Of a DNA stretch of 64,000 bases, positions 35,608 to 44,476 are shown in pieces; the stretch's first letter is position 1, and every line of letters starts with the position of its first letter. The stretch lies in contig NZ_NFMA01000010.1 in NCBI RefSeq assembly GCF_002161175.1, positions 29,535 through 93,534 on the forward strand. The letters run 5' to 3'. Source of the stretch: Flavonifractor sp. An100. GTDB taxonomy: Bacteria > Bacillota > Clostridia > Oscillospirales > Oscillospiraceae. The notes below the pieces were generated by a model. That model saw only the letters and a list, made by a program, of their open reading frames with translations. It was not told the origin of the DNA and did not search any database. The translations under genes and the position numbers were made by a program.

Positions 35608-37155
35608 ATGGAACATATTTTGCATCCGATGGCGGAGGAGGATTTGACTCCCCAGCCGGAACAAATGAATCAGGAAAAAACCTCGCCCCGGTTCCAGTTT
35701 GACCGCCAGGCCTGGGAGGACCGCCGGAAGCAAGTGGTTCAGGACTGGAAGATTTTTCGGGAGTGGGCCCGCATCCACCTGCGCCGGGCAGCCCACATCA
35801 CCCACGGCGCTCTGGCGGTGCAGCGGGCGGTGGGACCGGCCACCTTTTTGGGAATCGCCGCAGCCCTGGGTGTGGCCCTCACCCTGACCACCCTGTACAC
35901 CCCCAGCTATGCCGTCACCTTGGACGGGGAGCCGGTGGGCGTGGTGGCCGACCAGGGGGTGGTGGAAAACGCCATCGACCAGGTGGAGTCGGCAGGCACC
36001 TCCCTGCTGGGCTATGACTACCAGGTGAAGGGGGATGTGGAATATCAGTTCGCCCTCACCTTAAAAAGTGACATCACTCAGGACTCCGATATCCAAAACT
36101 TTTTCTACGGCCAGCTGGATGAGGCCAGTGTCCACCTGCGGCAGTGCCAGGTGAGCGTGGGCGGCCAGGTGATTGGCGTGGTGAAGGATGAGGACGCCCT
36201 CAACGAGATGCTGGAGGAGCTGAAAAACCAGTACGTCAACGAGAACACCACCTCGGCGGAATTTGTGGAGGACGTGTCCATGGACTACGTCTACGCCGCC
36301 GAAAACCTGCTCACCACCGACGAAATGCGCCAGGCTCTGGAGGCCAACTCCACCGGCGAGACCACCTACACCGTGGTGAAGGGAGACACCTTCAACGCCA
36401 TCGCCTACGCCAATGACATGTCGGTGAGCGACCTGAAGGCCCTCAACCCCGATGTGGACATTAACCGCCTGATGATCGGCGACGTGCTCAACGTCAAAGA
36501 ACTAATTCCCGTTTTGTCGGTGCAGACCACCGAGCACCAGGTGTACACCCAGGCCATTGAGTGCCCGGTGGAAGAGGTGGAGGACAGCTCCATGTACAAG
36601 GGTACCTCCAAAATCCTCACCCAGGGCGTGGAGGGCGAGGCCCAGATCGAGGCCGACGTCACCTATGTCAACGGCTACGAGAAGGAGCGCACCGTGCTCT
36701 CCTCCACCACCCTCCGGGAGCCCACCACCACAGTGAAGGCTATCGGCACCAAGGAAAAGCCCAAGACCGCCTCCACCGGCAGCTTCTCCTGGCCCATTTC
36801 CGGGCGGATTACCTCCTACTTCGGCGGACGGTATATCTTCGGCAGCTACAGCTACCACTCCGGCTTGGATATCTCCTGCTCCTATGGAGCTTCCATCAAG
36901 GCCGCCGACGGCGGACGGGTCACCTTCGCCGGGTACAAGGGCTCCTATGGCTACCTGGTGATTATCACCCACGACAATGGCACCCAGACCTATTACGCCC
37001 ATAACTCCTCCCTGCTGGTCTCCGCCGGCGACAAGGTGTATAAGGGTCAGACCATTGCCAAGGCGGGCAGCACCGGCCGGTCCACCGGCACCCACTGTCA
37101 CTTTGAGGTCCGCGTCAACGGCAGTGCAGTTAACCCCCTCAATTACCTGAGATAA
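35608..37155 (+). CDS. Membrane-anchored LysM / M23 (LytM) cell-wall hydrolase
   Basis: 515 residues from ATG 35608 (AAAGAGG upstream; ATG 35593 is possible). A cytoplasmic segment, one membrane segment (PATFLGIAAALGVALTLTTL), an extracellular region, a LysM domain (YTVVKGDTFNAIAYANDMSVSD), a G5-like stretch (VTYVNGYEKERTVL) and a C-terminal M23 domain with zinc ligands in YHSGLDISC and HCHFEVRVNG. It should cut or bind peptidoglycan cross-bridges; the first zinc ligand motif is intact, so it is probably active. Confidence 0.93.
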   Translation: MEHILHPMAEEDLTPQPEQMNQEKTSPRFQFDRQAWEDRRKQVVQDWKIFREWARIHLRRAAHITHGALAVQRAVGPATFLGIAAALGVALTLTTLYTPSYAVTLDGEPVGVVADQGVVENAIDQVESAGTSLLGYDYQVKGDVEYQFALTLKSDITQDSDIQNFFYGQLDEASVHLRQCQVSVGGQVIGVVKDEDALNEMLEELKNQYVNENTTSAEFVEDVSMDYVYAAENLLTTDEMRQALEANSTGETTYTVVKGDTFNAIAYANDMSVSDLKALNPDVDINRLMIGDVLNVKELIPVLSVQTTEHQVYTQAIECPVEEVEDSSMYKGTSKILTQGVEGEAQIEADVTYVNGYEKERTVLSSTTLREPTTTVKAIGTKEKPKTASTGSFSWPISGRITSYFGGRYIFGSYSYHSGLDISCSYGASIKAADGGRVTFAGYKGSYGYLVIITHDNGTQTYYAHNSSLLVSAGDKVYKGQTIAKAGSTGRSTGTHCHFEVRVNGSAVNPLNYLR

Positions 37156-37179
37156 TCTGCCAAATCCCGTACAACGAAC

Positions 37180-37219
37180 AATCCCCGCAGGCCTGTAACA
37201 AGCCTGCGGGGATTCTTTG
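37180..37219. terminator. Convergent terminator
   Basis: AATCCCCGCAGGC (37180-37192) pairs perfectly with GCCTGCGGGGATT (37202-37214), then CTTTGT; serves the M23 gene and possibly the opposing sulfatase-fold gene. Confidence 0.75.
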
Positions 37220-37243
37220 TGGAAAAACCTGTGCAAAATGTGA

Positions 37244-39118
37244 CTAATTTCCGGGAATTATTTCCATTTCCCGGTAATATTGGGCACCCAGGAAGGCGCT
37301 GAGGAAGGTTTCTTTCCCCTCAGACAGGTGATCGGTGAGGGAGCCGTCCTGCCAGAAGAGATCCTGAACGTGGACCAGAGGGGTGATGTCCCGAAGCTGG
37401 CGGGAGAGCTGCATGAAAGCAGGGCCCTCCCAGGAGCACTGGTCGAAGAGCTCCGTCATGAGGAAGCAGGGGGAGAAGTCCCCGCCCTCCCCCACAAAGT
37501 CGTTGCCTAAGGTCTCCCGGGCCGCGGAGTTGGCCCAGATGAGATAGGGAGTGGAGTAGTAGTCGTAAAAGCCCTGGACGGTGGACACGTCAAAGTCCAC
37601 CCCCAGCTGGGCGTAAGCGGAGTTGCCGTTGCCACCCCAGGGCTTGTGGTCCCCGAAGAGGACCAGCACCACCGGCTCCTCCAGCTGTTCCAGCCCTTCC
37701 ACCAGGCCGGTCATGGCGTCGATGGTGTCCTTTACCCCTTTAAGGTAGTTGTTCCAAATGTTGCAGGTCTCAGCGGTGTAGCCGGTGGAGGCGGGGGTGA
37801 GATATTCCACCGCGGAGGTGAAGGTGGTCTCATAGGGGCCGTGGTTCTGGTAGGACACGGCAAAGGAGAAGCAGGGACCCTGGGAAATGTCTGCCTTCAG
37901 CTGTTCCAAGAGCTCCTCCACCAGGATGTGGTCGGAGTTATAGATGGCAGAGGTGGGGTCCACCAGCTCCCCGTAGCGGTTCTCGGTGAACCAGCTGTCC
38001 TCAAAGCCCAGGTACTCCACCACGTTCTGCCGGTTATAGAACCAGCCGTAGCCTGGATGGCTGAATGTGGTGTGGTAGCCCTGGTCCTGGAAGTACCACA
38101 CATAGGAGTCGGTGTTTTTCCGGAACTCCTCGTGGTCGGTGTAGCCGGTGAGGAAGGCCCACTCGCTGTCCACCGTCCCGCCGGCGAAGATGTTGGTGAG
38201 CAAATCGCCGCTCACCGACTGCTCCTCCAGCTGGTGCCAGGGCTCGTACACCTTGGCCACCTCCGGGTGGTCCCCCAGAGCGGGGAAGTCGGTGAGGTCA
38301 CAGAAGGCCTCCAGCATAATGCCCATCACCGACACCTGCTGTTCCGGGGGAATATCTGCATCGGTATAGGACCCCAGCAGCTGGGCGGCAGCGGCCTCCT
38401 CGTACCCCGGAGGGGGGGTGGGAAAGACATCCCACAGCGAGTAGAGAAAGGGGTAGATACAGCCCTTGGACAGGTAGACCTCCACGTCGGACCACTGGTT
38501 GATAAAGCGGTTGTTCTCTGTCTCGTCGTAGTGGACGGGGCTGAGAAAGAGCACCGGCAGAGCCACCCCCATAAGGGCCAGGCAGGACAGGGCCCCAAAG
38601 GTCCGCTCCCGCCAGCCCCGCAGGCCGTTGGGCATAAGGAAGATGGCAAAAAGCAGCCCAGCCACCAGACAGAACAGGGTGAACCAGGTCAGCCAGGTCA
38701 CATCCAGGGAGTAGCCCCCCACAATGCCCCCCGCCTCGGCGGCCAGACGCAGATCCCCGGCCAGGAGGGGGTCGGAGCGCAGGCGGATTTTAAAATAGTT
38801 GACCATGGACAGCCCCACCACGGTACAGAAGCTGACCAGAAAGCCCGCCCAGGCCCGGCGGGTGAGAAAGTAGACCAGCCAGAGGATGAGCACAGGGGGC
38901 AGCAGGTTCAAAAACAGAATGAGGGGGTGGGTGAGGTAGGAGTAGAACATGGCCAGGCCGTTGAGCTTGAGGTAGGCGGTGGCGGCATAGAGCAGGGCCA
39001 GAAGGCCGATGCAGCAGCCCAGGCCGTTGAGCGACACCGCCAGCCAGACGGTGTGGGCGGTGGAGTAGCGCTCCTCCGAGCCCTTGGGCAGGCGGAGGAT
39101 CTGCAGCAGGTGGTTCAT
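37244..39118 (-). CDS. LTA-synthase-like phosphoglycerol transferase (sulfatase fold)
   Basis: 624 residues from ATG 39118. Five or so membrane segments in the first ~210 residues, then an extracellular sulfatase-fold domain: metal ligand region GIMLEAFCDLTDF, catalytic Thr in FAGGTVDSEWAF, SYQNHGPYETTF and LVLFGDHKPWG. LtaS-type enzymes polymerise or transfer glycerol phosphate from phosphatidylglycerol onto lipid or glycan. Which polymer it makes here is not clear. Confidence 0.9.
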   Translation of the reverse strand: MNHLLQILRLPKGSEERYSTAHTVWLAVSLNGLGCCIGLLALLYAATAYLKLNGLAMFYSYLTHPLILFLNLLPPVLILWLVYFLTRRAWAGFLVSFCTVVGLSMVNYFKIRLRSDPLLAGDLRLAAEAGGIVGGYSLDVTWLTWFTLFCLVAGLLFAIFLMPNGLRGWRERTFGALSCLALMGVALPVLFLSPVHYDETENNRFINQWSDVEVYLSKGCIYPFLYSLWDVFPTPPPGYEEAAAAQLLGSYTDADIPPEQQVSVMGIMLEAFCDLTDFPALGDHPEVAKVYEPWHQLEEQSVSGDLLTNIFAGGTVDSEWAFLTGYTDHEEFRKNTDSYVWYFQDQGYHTTFSHPGYGWFYNRQNVVEYLGFEDSWFTENRYGELVDPTSAIYNSDHILVEELLEQLKADISQGPCFSFAVSYQNHGPYETTFTSAVEYLTPASTGYTAETCNIWNNYLKGVKDTIDAMTGLVEGLEQLEEPVVLVLFGDHKPWGGNGNSAYAQLGVDFDVSTVQGFYDYYSTPYLIWANSAARETLGNDFVGEGGDFSPCFLMTELFDQCSWEGPAFMQLSRQLRDITPLVHVQDLFWQDGSLTDHLSEGKETFLSAFLGAQYYREMEIIPGN

Positions 39119-39174
39119 GGTTTCGAACTTCCTCTTCCCTTCCCGGGAAAATCTCCCGGGCAAATTTTACGCAG

Positions 39175-39203
39175 ATTATACCATACTTTAAAAAAAAAGA
39201 AAA
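39175..39203 (-). promoter_or_regulatory. Extended -10 promoter of the LTA-synthase-like gene
   Basis: On the minus strand TGGTATAAT (39183-39175) preceded by a long T-rich tract; the -35 is poor (CTTTCT). A CCCGGGA/TCCCGGG hairpin (39143-39161) lies in the leader. Confidence 0.55.
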
Positions 39204-39253
39204 GACAGCTCCCCTTTTCCACTGGGAATGGGGAAAAATCCGCCGCCTGGGCC

Positions 39254-39283
39254 TTGACAAGGGGGCTGTGTGTGTAATAGAAT
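39254..39283 (+). promoter_or_regulatory. glyS promoter
   Basis: TTGACA (39254-39259), 18-base spacer, TAGAAT (39278-39283), reading into the T-box leader. Confidence 0.75.
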
Positions 39284-39289
39284 GTTGGG

Positions 39290-39520
39290 CACAGCGATGA
39301 CAGGAAACAGTACCTCGTGCCGGGGCGCAAGAGAGAGGATGGCCGGTGCAAATCCTCCGAGGGCATGGTGGGAAAGGCGTCCTGGAGCGCGGGCAGGAAA
39401 TGGCCCGCCGGTCCCCGCCGTTACCGGGAAGGAAGTGCGCGTACACCATACGCGAATTCAGGTGGAACCACGGACATGTTATTTGTTCGCCCTGAGCCCA
39501 AAAGGCTCAGGGCGTTTTTT
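39290..39520 (+). promoter_or_regulatory. Glycine T-box riboswitch
   Basis: The T-box sequence AGGTGGAACCACGG is at 39460-39473; its TGGA pairs with a UCCA end, as expected for bacterial tRNA-Gly with U73. Stem I shows GATGACAGGAA and AGAGAGAGGATGG, and a GGC glycine codon followed by A (39362-39365) sits where the specifier belongs. Uncharged tRNA-Gly would favour the antiterminator and glyS expression. Confidence 0.9.
39489..39520 (+). terminator. T-box terminator
   Basis: GCCCTGAGCC (39489-39498) pairs with GGCTCAGGGC (39504-39513), followed by GTTTTTT. Confidence 0.88.
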
Positions 39521-39561
39521 ATGCCCTGAGTCACAATTCAAGACGAGAAGGAGCTGGAAAC

Positions 39562-40983
39562 ATGAAGAACACGGAAAAGACCATGGAGAAGATCGTAAAT
39601 CTGTGCAAAGGCCGGGGCTTTATCTTCTCCGGCAGCGAGATCTACGGCGGCCTGGCCAACACCTGGGACTACGGCCCCCTGGGTGTGGAGCTGAAGAACA
39701 ACGTGAAGAAGGCCTGGTGGAAGAAGTTCGTCCAGGAGAACCCCTACAACGTAGGGCTGGACGCCGCCATCCTGATGAATCCCCAGGTGTGGGTGGCCTC
39801 CGGCCACGTGGGCGGCTTCTCCGATCCTCTGATGGACTGTAAGGAGTGCAAGGAGCGCTTCCGCGCCGACAAGGTCATTGAGGACTGGTGCCAGGAGAAC
39901 AACTTCGACCTGGGCCACAGCGTGGACGCCATGAGCCAGGCGGAGATGAAGGCCTTTGTGGAGGAGCACAACATCCCCTGCCCCACCTGCGGCAAGCACA
40001 ACTGGACGGACATCCGCCAGTTTAACCTGATGTTCAAGACCTTCCAGGGTGTCACCGAGGACGCCAAGAACACCGTGTACCTGCGTCCCGAGACCGCCCA
40101 GGGCATCTTTGTCAACTTCCAGAACGTCCAGCGCACCACCCGCCGGAAGCTGCCCTTCGGCGTGTGCCAGGTGGGCAAGTCCTTCCGCAATGAGATCACC
40201 CCGGGCAACTTCACCTTCCGCACCCGGGAGTTCGAGCAGATGGAGCTGGAGTTCTTCTGCAAGCCGGGCACCGAGCTGGAGTGGTTCTCCTACTGGAAGA
40301 AGTTCTGCCACGACTGGCTGCTGGGCCTGGGCATCAAGGATGAAAACCTTCGCCTGCGGGATCATGAGCCCGAGGAGCTCAGCCACTACTCCAACGCCAC
40401 CACCGACTTTGAGTTCGTCTTCCCCTTCGGCTGGGGCGAGCTGTGGGGCGTGGCCTCCCGCACCAACTTTGACCTGACCGCCCACCAGAACACCTCCGGC
40501 AAGGACATGACCTACTTCGACCAGGAGGCCAACGAGCACTATATCCCCTACGTGGTGGAGCCCTCCCTGGGCGCCGACCGGGTGACCCTGGCCTTCCTGG
40601 TGGACGCCTACGACGAGGAAGTGGTGGACGAGGCCAAGAACGATGTGCGCACCGTCCTGCGCCTCCACCCCGCTCTGGCCCCCTACAAGTGCGCCGTGCT
40701 GCCCCTGAGCAAGAAGCTGGGCGACAAGGCCCGTGAGATCCAGAGCGAGCTGTCCAAGTACTTCATGGTGGACTACGACGACGCCGGCTCCATCGGCAAG
40801 CGCTACCGCCGCCAGGACGAGATCGGCACCCCCTACTGCATCACCGTGGACTTCCAGACCGTGGGCAGCGACACTGAGGAGGCCGACCACGCCGTCACCA
40901 TCCGGGACCGTGACACCATGGACCAGGTCCGGGTACCCATCAGCCAGCTGAAGGCCTGGCTGGAGGAGAAGATGGCCTATTAA
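39562..40983 (+). CDS. glyS: Glycyl-tRNA synthetase, dimeric class II
   Basis: 473 residues. Charges tRNA-Gly. Single-chain alpha2 type (as in Gram-positives and eukaryotes), not the alpha2beta2 GlyQS: motif 1 region at [20 protein letters not shown], motif 2 ([27 protein letters not shown]), motif 3 ([14 protein letters not shown]) and a C-terminal anticodon-binding domain. Many dimeric-type enzymes carry this gene name glyQS/glyS/grs; the type is secure. Controlled by the T-box. Confidence 0.96.
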   Translation: MKNTEKTMEKIVNLCKGRGFIFSGSEIYGGLANTWDYGPLGVELKNNVKKAWWKKFVQENPYNVGLDAAILMNPQVWVASGHVGGFSDPLMDCKECKERFRADKVIEDWCQENNFDLGHSVDAMSQAEMKAFVEEHNIPCPTCGKHNWTDIRQFNLMFKTFQGVTEDAKNTVYLRPETAQGIFVNFQNVQRTTRRKLPFGVCQVGKSFRNEITPGNFTFRTREFEQMELEFFCKPGTELEWFSYWKKFCHDWLLGLGIKDENLRLRDHEPEELSHYSNATTDFEFVFPFGWGELWGVASRTNFDLTAHQNTSGKDMTYFDQEANEHYIPYVVEPSLGADRVTLAFLVDAYDEEVVDEAKNDVRTVLRLHPALAPYKCAVLPLSKKLGDKAREIQSELSKYFMVDYDDAGSIGKRYRRQDEIGTPYCITVDFQTVGSDTEEADHAVTIRDRDTMDQVRVPISQLKAWLEEKMAY

Positions 40984-41001
40984 TTTCCCATATGGATAAA
41001 A

Positions 41002-41036
41002 AAGGATGGCTGATTCAATCAGCCATCCTTTTTTCT
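41002..41036 (+). terminator. glyS terminator
   Basis: AAGGATGGCTGA (41002-41013) pairs with TCAGCCATCCTT (41019-41030), followed by TTTTCT; A-rich on the other side, so it may also serve the opposing operon. Confidence 0.85.
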
Positions 41037-41038
41037 AA

Positions 41039-41073
41039 CGTTCTTTTGATTCTTTTCTTTCAAGAAAAGAATC
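41039..41073 (-). repeat. Palindromic repeat, family R3 copy 2 (inverted)
   Basis: Perfect 12-bp hairpin GATTCTTTTCTT/AAGAAAAGAATC (41048-41073); read on the minus strand it is followed by AAAAGAACG, matching the other copies. Confidence 0.7.
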
Positions 41074-41103
41074 CACAACCAAAACACATCCCAACGGGAC
41101 CCT

Positions 41104-43476
41104 TCACCCAGTGATGGTGGTGCCCTGGAACCGCTGGCCCAGCATCTCCAGAAGGAGGGCATGCTCCACCCGGCCGTCCAGGATGGACACCGAGCCCACT
41201 CCGGCCCGGATGGCGTGGACGCAGCCCCGGACCTTGGGGACCATGCCTCCGGCGATGAGACCGGTGTCCATGAGCTCCTCCGCCCGTTTCACGTCCATGT
41301 GGGAGATGGCGGTCTTGGTGTTGTGGCTGTCGATGAGCACCCCCGGAATATCGGTGAGGAAGATGAGCTTATCCGCCCCCATGGCCTCGGCCACCGCCTG
41401 GGCGGCGTCGTCGGCATTGCAGTTGAGGGTGCCGCCGTCCTCCCCCAGGGCCACCGGGGAGATGACGGGTAAAAATCCGGCGTCCAGAAGGGTGTTGACC
41501 ACCTTGGGGTCCACCCGGCGGATCTCCCCCACCCGGCCCAGGTTGGGGTCCTTGATGCCGGCGGTGATAAGGCCGCCGTCCTTGCCCGAGATGCCCACGG
41601 CGGACACCTCCAGCTTGGCCAGCTCCTGGACAATGCCCTTGTTTACCTGGGCGGACAGGGCCAGCTCGGCGCACTCCAGGGCGGCGTCGTCGGTGTAGCG
41701 GTAGCCGCCCACAAAGCGGGTCTCCACCTGCTGCTTCTTGAGCATGGCGGTGATGTGCTTGCCGCCCCCGTGGACCAGCACCACCCGGACCCCCACCATC
41801 CGCAGGGCGGCCACGTCCTGAAGGGCGGTGTCGGCCTCGGCCTGGGCCCCGATGGCGGAGCCGCCGTACTTCACCACCACCGTCTGGCCCTCCGCCCGGT
41901 TGAGCACGGGCAGCAGGGAGAGCAGGGAGCGCACTTTCTCCAGGCCGTCCAGGCCGTGTTTGACGTCGTACTCCTGGAGGAAGGTGTGGACATAGTCTAC
42001 ATCGGAAGGGGTGTCGATATACTGAGTGCCCCGCTTCTGGCGGGTCTCCGCACCCTTGCCGGTGATAAGGAGGACGGATGGCTCCGAACAGCCCAGAATG
42101 GCCTGGCGGATGGCCTCGCCCCGGTTGGGCTCGATGGAGTATTCACAGCCCGCCGCCGCCACGTACTGGGCGATCTCCTGGCAGATGGACCGGGTGTCCT
42201 CCTCCCCCGAGTCCTCCTCGGTGAGGACAACCAGGTCGGAGTACTTCCCCGACACCTCCCCCAGATCCTGCCGCCGGTCCAGGGCCTTCAGGCCGGGACA
42301 GCCGAAGACGGTGACGATGCGCCGACCGGGGTACTCGGCCTGGACGGAGCGGAAGAGGGTTTCAAAGGACATGCGGTTGTGGGCATAGTCCACAATGGCG
42401 GTGACGGTGTTGTCGGCGTTGGAGTAGACCTCCATCCGGCCGGGCACCCGGGCCTTCATCAGGCCCACATAGACGCAGCTTTCGGGGATGGACAGCCCCT
42501 CGCACACGGCGATGGCGGCCAGGGCATTTTCCACATTGAACAGCCCCGGCATGGTCAGCCGGAACTGGCGGAGGAAGCGGCGGGTGCGCACCCGGAAGAG
42601 GATGTCGTCCCCCCGCTTGTGGACCTGGGAGGCGTAGACGTCGGCGCTCTCATCTTTTTGGGAAAAGGTGATCACCGGCTTGCCCGTGTCCCGGGCGGCC
42701 TGGAGGATGCGCTGGGCGTGGTCGCAGTCCAGATTGACGCAGCACACCTTCCCCTGGGCGAAGATCTTCAGCTTGGAGGAGAAGTAGTCCTCAAAGTCGG
42801 GGTGCTCGATGGGCGAGATGTGGTCCAGGCCGATGTTCAAAAAGCAGGCGGCGGCAAAGTCGGTGCACAGGGTGCGGTGGTACTTCAGAGCCTGGCTGGA
42901 CACCTCCATGGTCAGGTACTCCAGTCCCGCCTCCCGGGCGTTGGCGAAGTGGCGTTGCAGCTCCAGGGGCTCGGGGGTGGTGAGGTGGGACTCGAAGCGG
43001 TCCACTCCGTCGTAGGTGTCGATGGAGGAGATGATTCCCGTCTCCCCCTTCCCCTGCCCGGCGCGGTACTCGTCCAGAATATACTTCAAATAGTAGGCGG
43101 TGGAGGACTTGCCCTTGGTGCCTGTGATACCGATGACCTTCACGTCCCCGGAGGGGTGGTTGTAGTAGAGGTCGGCCAGGGGGGCGATGGTGCGGCGCAT
43201 GTCGGAGACCAGGATGCAGGGCAGGTCCACCTGGGGATAGGCCTGCTCACTGACGTAGGCGGCGGCCCCCAGGGTCTGGGCCTGAGTGAGAAACTCCGGG
43301 CGGAAGTGGGCCCCCTTGCAGAGAAACAGGGTGCCGGGGACCACCAGCCGAGAGTCGTAGGACACCAGAGGGACCAAAGCGGACAGGTCCAGGGCGTCGG
43401 GGACGGGGGCGGCCAGCAGGCCGTCCTTCTCCAGCAGACGGAGATAGTCCCCCAGGGTGTGAAGGGTCAGGTCCAT
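41104..43476 (-). CDS. Fusion of a MurE-like Mur ligase and an acetylglutamate-kinase (ArgB) domain
   Basis: 790 residues. Residues 1-~500 are a Mur ligase: UDP-site SYDSRLVVPGTLFL, P-loop GITGTKGKSSTAYYL, carbamyl-Lys region MEVSSQALKYHRT, DYAHNRMSFETL. The MurE specificity motif DNPR (or DNPA) is replaced by EDSG inside LTEEDSGEEDTR. Residues ~505-790 are a complete ArgB-type amino-acid kinase: VVVKYGG, LVHGGGKHITAML, GGYRYTD, NCNADDAAQAVAEAMGA, GGMVPKV. No other arg gene is near. A MurE duty for the main wall is possible, but the altered motif and the fusion suggest a special substrate. Confidence 0.9.
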   Translation of the reverse strand: MDLTLHTLGDYLRLLEKDGLLAAPVPDALDLSALVPLVSYDSRLVVPGTLFLCKGAHFRPEFLTQAQTLGAAAYVSEQAYPQVDLPCILVSDMRRTIAPLADLYYNHPSGDVKVIGITGTKGKSSTAYYLKYILDEYRAGQGKGETGIISSIDTYDGVDRFESHLTTPEPLELQRHFANAREAGLEYLTMEVSSQALKYHRTLCTDFAAACFLNIGLDHISPIEHPDFEDYFSSKLKIFAQGKVCCVNLDCDHAQRILQAARDTGKPVITFSQKDESADVYASQVHKRGDDILFRVRTRRFLRQFRLTMPGLFNVENALAAIAVCEGLSIPESCVYVGLMKARVPGRMEVYSNADNTVTAIVDYAHNRMSFETLFRSVQAEYPGRRIVTVFGCPGLKALDRRQDLGEVSGKYSDLVVLTEEDSGEEDTRSICQEIAQYVAAAGCEYSIEPNRGEAIRQAILGCSEPSVLLITGKGAETRQKRGTQYIDTPSDVDYVHTFLQEYDVKHGLDGLEKVRSLLSLLPVLNRAEGQTVVVKYGGSAIGAQAEADTALQDVAALRMVGVRVVLVHGGGKHITAMLKKQQVETRFVGGYRYTDDAALECAELALSAQVNKGIVQELAKLEVSAVGISGKDGGLITAGIKDPNLGRVGEIRRVDPKVVNTLLDAGFLPVISPVALGEDGGTLNCNADDAAQAVAEAMGADKLIFLTDIPGVLIDSHNTKTAISHMDVKRAEELMDTGLIAGGMVPKVRGCVHAIRAGVGSVSILDGRVEHALLLEMLGQRFQGTTITG

Positions 43477-43511
43477 GGGAAGTCACCTCGTTATTGTAAA
43501 TATAAAATGGT

Positions 43512-44231
43512 TTATTTCATGAAGATGGTGCGCAGGGGCTTGCCGCAGGCCTCTACCGCCCGCTCGGCCAGCACGGCCATGGCGTCGGTGTAGAAGGGGG
43601 GCAGGTGGTGCTTATCGGCGAAGACGGACAGCTCGGTGCAGGCCAGCACCCCGCAGTCACAGCCCTGGGCCACCAGGTCCCGGTGGACGGCGGCAAATTT
43701 CTGGGGGTCGCCGTCCCGGCCCGCCTTCACGTCGTCGTAGATGAGGGACATGACCAGTTTCTGGGCGGCGGGGGTGGGCACCACCGCCTGGATGCCCAAG
43801 GCGGCGAACTCCTTCTGGTACAGCCCCGTCTGGATGGTGCCGTCGGTGGCCAGGATGCCCGGCCGGGTGCGGCCCTGGGCGTGGAGGGCCTTGGCGGTCT
43901 CCCGGATCATGTGGAGGATGGGGATGGAGATCTCCTTTTGCACATCGTCCAGGAAGAAGTGTGAGGTGTTGCAGGGGACGGCGATGACGGTGCAGCCCGC
44001 CCCCTCCAGCAGCCGGGCGTCGGCCAAAAGACGCTGAAAGACCGCCCGGCGCGCCTCCTGGGTGCCCAGAATGGCTCCGGTGCGGTCGGGCATGCCGCTG
44101 TCGGAGAGGATCAGGGCGTTGACATGCTCCTGGTCGGTGGCGGCGTCGGTGCGGTCGATGACAAATTGATAGAAGGTGTTGGTGGCCTGGGGGCCCATGC
44201 CGCCCAGGACACCGAGACGGTAATCAGGCAT
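43512..44231 (-). CDS. Aspartate/glutamate racemase
   Basis: 239 residues. Cofactor-independent racemase with the two catalytic cysteines in AVPCNTSHFF and LACTELS, and the LGVLGGMGPQAT opening of the aspartate racemase branch. Would supply D-Asp or D-Glu. Its first 17 codons are duplicated 212 bases upstream beyond a hairpin element, and the gene uses the copy next to its body. Lies between the ATP-grasp and Mur-ArgB genes in one operon. Confidence 0.9.
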   Translation of the reverse strand: MPDYRLGVLGGMGPQATNTFYQFVIDRTDAATDQEHVNALILSDSGMPDRTGAILGTQEARRAVFQRLLADARLLEGAGCTVIAVPCNTSHFFLDDVQKEISIPILHMIRETAKALHAQGRTRPGILATDGTIQTGLYQKEFAALGIQAVVPTPAAQKLVMSLIYDDVKAGRDGDPQKFAAVHRDLVAQGCDCGVLACTELSVFADKHHLPPFYTDAMAVLAERAVEACGKPLRTIFMK

Positions 44232-44235
44232 AGAT
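44184..44235. repeat. 52-base direct repeat, copy A (racemase start)
   Basis: Identical to 44396-44447. It covers the racemase ATG and first 16 codons. AGGAG follows on both sides at the same distance from the ATG, so the ribosome site may have been included. Confidence 0.9.
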
Positions 44236-44395
44236 ACGCTCCTGTCGTAGGTGGGGCCCCATCGCAGATGGGGCGGCGCCTTTGCGCCGTAAATTCGGAG
44301 CCGCCCAGGGGCGGCGGAGAATTGCGCAGGCGGAATTTACTTCCGCCGAGCATTTAAGAGAAAAGGGGTCCCCGCCCGGCCTGCCGGGTGGGGAG
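44236..44395. mobile_element. Hairpin element inserted at the start of the racemase gene
   Basis: 160 bases, no ORF of note. Hairpins: CCCCATC-GCA-GATGGGG; GGCGG-AATTTACTT-CCGCC; CCCCGCCCGGC-CT-GCCGGGTGGGG. The middle hairpin and a following AAGAGAAAAGGGGTCCCC match the element at 53327-53431. Confidence 0.65.
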
Positions 44396-44447
44396 GGCCT
44401 GGGGGCCCATGCCGCCCAGGACACCGAGACGGTAATCAGGCATAGAT
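44396..44447. repeat. 52-base direct repeat, copy B
   Basis: Second identical copy. It encodes a truncated start of the racemase and runs into the element; it keeps an AGGAG ribosome site. Confidence 0.9.
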
Positions 44448-44476
44448 GTTCTCCTATAATGTGTGGGAGGAAAGGG

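Noticed and set aside
39290..39520. A tRNA gene or another riboswitch upstream of glyS
   Set aside because: The AGGTGGAACCACGG T-box sequence, specifier GGC and terminator identify a T-box leader.
41755..43593. 612-codon plus-strand ORF opposite the Mur-ArgB gene
   Set aside because: Shadow of a gene with clear motifs of two families on the minus strand.
44236..44395. A classical insertion sequence in the racemase start
   Set aside because: No transposase ORF and no terminal inverted repeats were found; only hairpins and long flanking duplications are visible.
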